Shown here piece by piece: positions 4,593-6,014 of a stretch of 6,014 nt of DNA (position 1 is its first letter; each line of letters begins with the position of its first letter). Source of the DNA: Deltaproteobacteria bacterium (lineage in GTDB: Bacteria > Desulfobacterota > Syntrophia > Syntrophales > UBA2210); NCBI GenBank assembly GCA_019314085.1, contig JAFCZZ010000306.1:1-6014 (forward strand), written 5' to 3'. The notes below the pieces were generated by a model, which saw only the letters and a list, made by a program, of their open reading frames with translations, was not told the DNA's origin and did no database searches. The position numbers and the translations under genes are program-made.

Positions 4593-5693
4593 TCAATAGC
4601 GAAAGATAGCGGCAAGAGATGAATCCTCCGGCATTTCACTCTGTTTGATCGCATATACCGTCCCACCGTTCAGGATGGTTTGTATGGCCGCCAGATCTAG
4701 CAGGTCTTCGTTCCAGGCTCCGGCCTCTGTGTCCATCTCGACCTTGTCGGTAATGGGGTTAAAGGTTCCCCACTGCTGAACACCTACCGGGACGAACAGC
4801 GTGCCGATACGACCGTGAAAGGCCTCCCGGACGATCTCTCCGATGTTACTGGAAGTGAGTCCGGTCCCGGCATTCTGGCTGTATTGTGCGAGGGCATCGG
4901 CCCTCTTTGTCTTGAGGCGGTCCTCCACAACCGGCCACGCCATATCGCTCAGCCTCTCCGCACTCAACCCCTCCGGGTTCCCGGATATCCATCGGTCGGT
5001 GAGGTGGGGATAGGTATTTGCCTCTCTGTATATGGGGAACAGATAGTCCACACCTGCGAAGATAAGGGGGGACTTCTTGTCTCTCAAAAGTTCACGTAAC
5101 CCCTTGTCAATGAGTTTGAAATATTTCAGTATTTTTGCCTTCATATCTTCGGCGCCCGTATGGCGCTGGAGGCGTTTCTCGAAATCGTCAAGATTCAGTG
5201 CCTCGTCAATATTTTCCGGGATGCCACTGATGTCGGTTTCCTGTACCCGCTGCAGCGAGCATTTCAGAAACCGGACGTTCTTCTGACTGATCGCGAGAAT
5301 GGAAAATTCCGTATCAGAGACCAGGGTCGGTATCAGGGGTTTGATGTGAAAGCGATCGGTTATGACCACCAGTTCCTCGAAGTTCTGCGGCAGCCGGTAG
5401 TAGGTGAGCGATTCCTCTGCCATAAACAGGGCAAGCCCATCGCCCTGGCCCTGCCAGAAGGGTATATTCCCCAACAGTTCCTGCGCCGGCGCGAGCATCT
5501 CTTTTATCTCCGATGGGCGCAACTCGCCGCTTGCCAGCAGGCGATCTCCGGCATCGCGCAGCAGATTCTTGTATCGTATCTGGTTCTGCTGTATCTCCGT
5601 TCCCTTTCTAATCGTAGGCATATAGATGGAAACACATATTCCAAGTTGCTGAGGCATTAAAGACTTGAGTTCGTTTCCGGATAGTATGTCCAT
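4593..5693 (-). CDS. baeRF-family protein (bacterial homologue of archaeo-eukaryotic release factor 1)
   Basis: The 366-residue protein matches the bacterial aeRF1-like (baeRF) superfamily, relatives of eRF1/Pelota and Vms1 proposed by comparative genomics to act on stalled ribosomes or peptidyl-tRNA. Recognisable family stretches, in order, are 'SIYMPTIRKGTEIQQNQIR' (22-40), 'FWQGQGDGLALF' (79-90), 'YRLPQNFEELVVITDRFHIKP' from 98, 'LAISQKNVRFLKC' (about 132-144), 'GLRELLRDKKSPLIFAGV' near 206-223, 'PIYREANTYPHL', 'GRIGTLFVPVGVQQWGTF', and 'LDLAAIQTILNGGTVYAI' ending in 'AAIFRY'. I place it in baeRF subfamily 7 or 3 without being able to decide. No signal peptide or membrane segment is visible, so it is predicted cytosolic. 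The ATG at 5691-5693 is preceded by AAAGGAGA (5702-5709) eight bases upstream. The gap to the upstream gene is only 32 bases, so the two are probably co-transcribed. Confidence 0.85.
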   Translation of the reverse strand: MDILSGNELKSLMPQQLGICVSIYMPTIRKGTEIQQNQIRYKNLLRDAGDRLLASGELRPSEIKEMLAPAQELLGNIPFWQGQGDGLALFMAEESLTYYRLPQNFEELVVITDRFHIKPLIPTLVSDTEFSILAISQKNVRFLKCSLQRVQETDISGIPENIDEALNLDDFEKRLQRHTGAEDMKAKILKYFKLIDKGLRELLRDKKSPLIFAGVDYLFPIYREANTYPHLTDRWISGNPEGLSAERLSDMAWPVVEDRLKTKRADALAQYSQNAGTGLTSSNIGEIVREAFHGRIGTLFVPVGVQQWGTFNPITDKVEMDTEAGAWNEDLLDLAAIQTILNGGTVYAIKQSEMPEDSSLAAIFRY

Positions 5694-5725
5694 ACGATCG
5701 ATCTCCTTTCGTTAAAAAAGGTTTC

Positions 5726-6013
5726 TTACGATTTATTGATAACAGAGGGAAGCCACCGATAGATTGGGGAGAGGTGCTGTGCGACCTGCCCCTTGCGAGG
5801 TATCATGAAGATGAAACACTTTTTCTGGTCGGGAACAATCGCAATATGCCTGATAGTACCCGGATCGGGGTTTCGATCGATGAAATCCATCAAGCGGGTA
5901 TGCATTTTCATAGTCTCGTAATACAGGTGAAAGGTATACGCCCCCCATGTCACTGTTTCTTTGTTCAGGCGCTCTGCGCCGGCTATCTTTGCGCCGGCAA
6001 ATCGCGAATATTG
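5726..6013 (-). CDS. Hypothetical protein, 5'-partial at the window edge
   Basis: The minus-strand frame is open from the window end to TAA (5726-5728), giving 96 visible C-terminal residues. A GTG at 5951-5953 could be read as a start, but it has no Shine-Dalgarno. The upstream codons (…AGAERLNKETVTWGAYTF) continue as good protein sequence, so the gene very probably begins beyond the window. The segment contains 'HIAIVPDQKKCFIFMIPRKG' followed by a C-terminus ending 'RWLPSVINKS'. No motif, signal peptide or membrane helix is recognised. It precedes the baeRF gene by 32 bases and is likely in the same operon. Confidence 0.7.
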   Translation of the reverse strand, partial: QYSRFAGAKIAGAERLNKETVTWGAYTFHLYYETMKMHTRLMDFIDRNPDPGTIRHIAIVPDQKKCFIFMIPRKGQVAQHLSPIYRWLPSVINKS

Positions 6014-6014
6014 T

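Noticed and set aside
4538..4594. Imperfect inverted repeat GATTGCAC / GTGCGATC between baeRF and DUF493
   Set aside because: The arms have a mismatch and a 41-base loop, no T-tract follows, and one arm overlaps the end of the baeRF gene, so it is not a credible terminator or operator.
5160..5660. 166-codon plus-strand open frame inside the baeRF gene
   Set aside because: It is a shadow of the well-supported minus-strand coding sequence and has no motif of its own.

Overview
The window reads as ordinary chromosome of a Gram-negative bacterium. The mix of bactofilin, a DUF4124 secreted protein, a DUF493 (YbeD-like) protein and a baeRF-family protein, together with protein wording typical of Syntrophales- or Desulfobacterota-type genomes, suggests a deltaproteobacterial lineage. 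That placement is an inference from gene content, not from a marker gene.

Left part (1-609, + strand): the end of an unrecognised small ORF is followed by a bactofilin gene. The bactofilin carries a perfect 66-bp in-frame tandem duplication that lengthens its beta-helix. Converging on it from the right is a two-gene minus-strand unit: ribF (bifunctional riboflavin kinase/FAD synthetase, 2375-1431), then nfi (endonuclease V, 1413-727), only 17 nt apart.

Middle (2376-3080): ribF and a tRNA-Leu(CAG) gene are divergent, with back-to-back sigma70-type promoters. The tRNA has an encoded CCA and is followed by an intrinsic terminator. Just beyond lie two 11-bp tandem repeats, a short minus-strand remnant of a tyrosine recombinase that has lost its catalytic tyrosine, and an apparent 3' fragment of an unknown plus-strand gene. 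This is best read as the scar of a mobile element once integrated at the tRNA 3' end. A secreted DUF4124/coiled-coil protein gene (3081-3566, +) follows.

Right part (3567-6014, - strand): a co-directional gene row reads, in transcription order, an unknown protein (partial at the window edge), a baeRF-family protein related to archaeo-eukaryotic release factor 1, a DUF493/YbeD-like protein, and an isochorismatase-family cysteine hydrolase. The DUF493 gene has no ATG, GTG or TTG at its start. An ideal Shine-Dalgarno sequence stands six bases before an ATA codon, so it appears to use AUA initiation or to carry a start-codon mutation.

No CRISPR array, complete insertion sequence, rRNA or riboswitch was seen. 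The strongest unusual signals are the ATA start, the exact duplication in the bactofilin, and the degraded integration site at tRNA-Leu.
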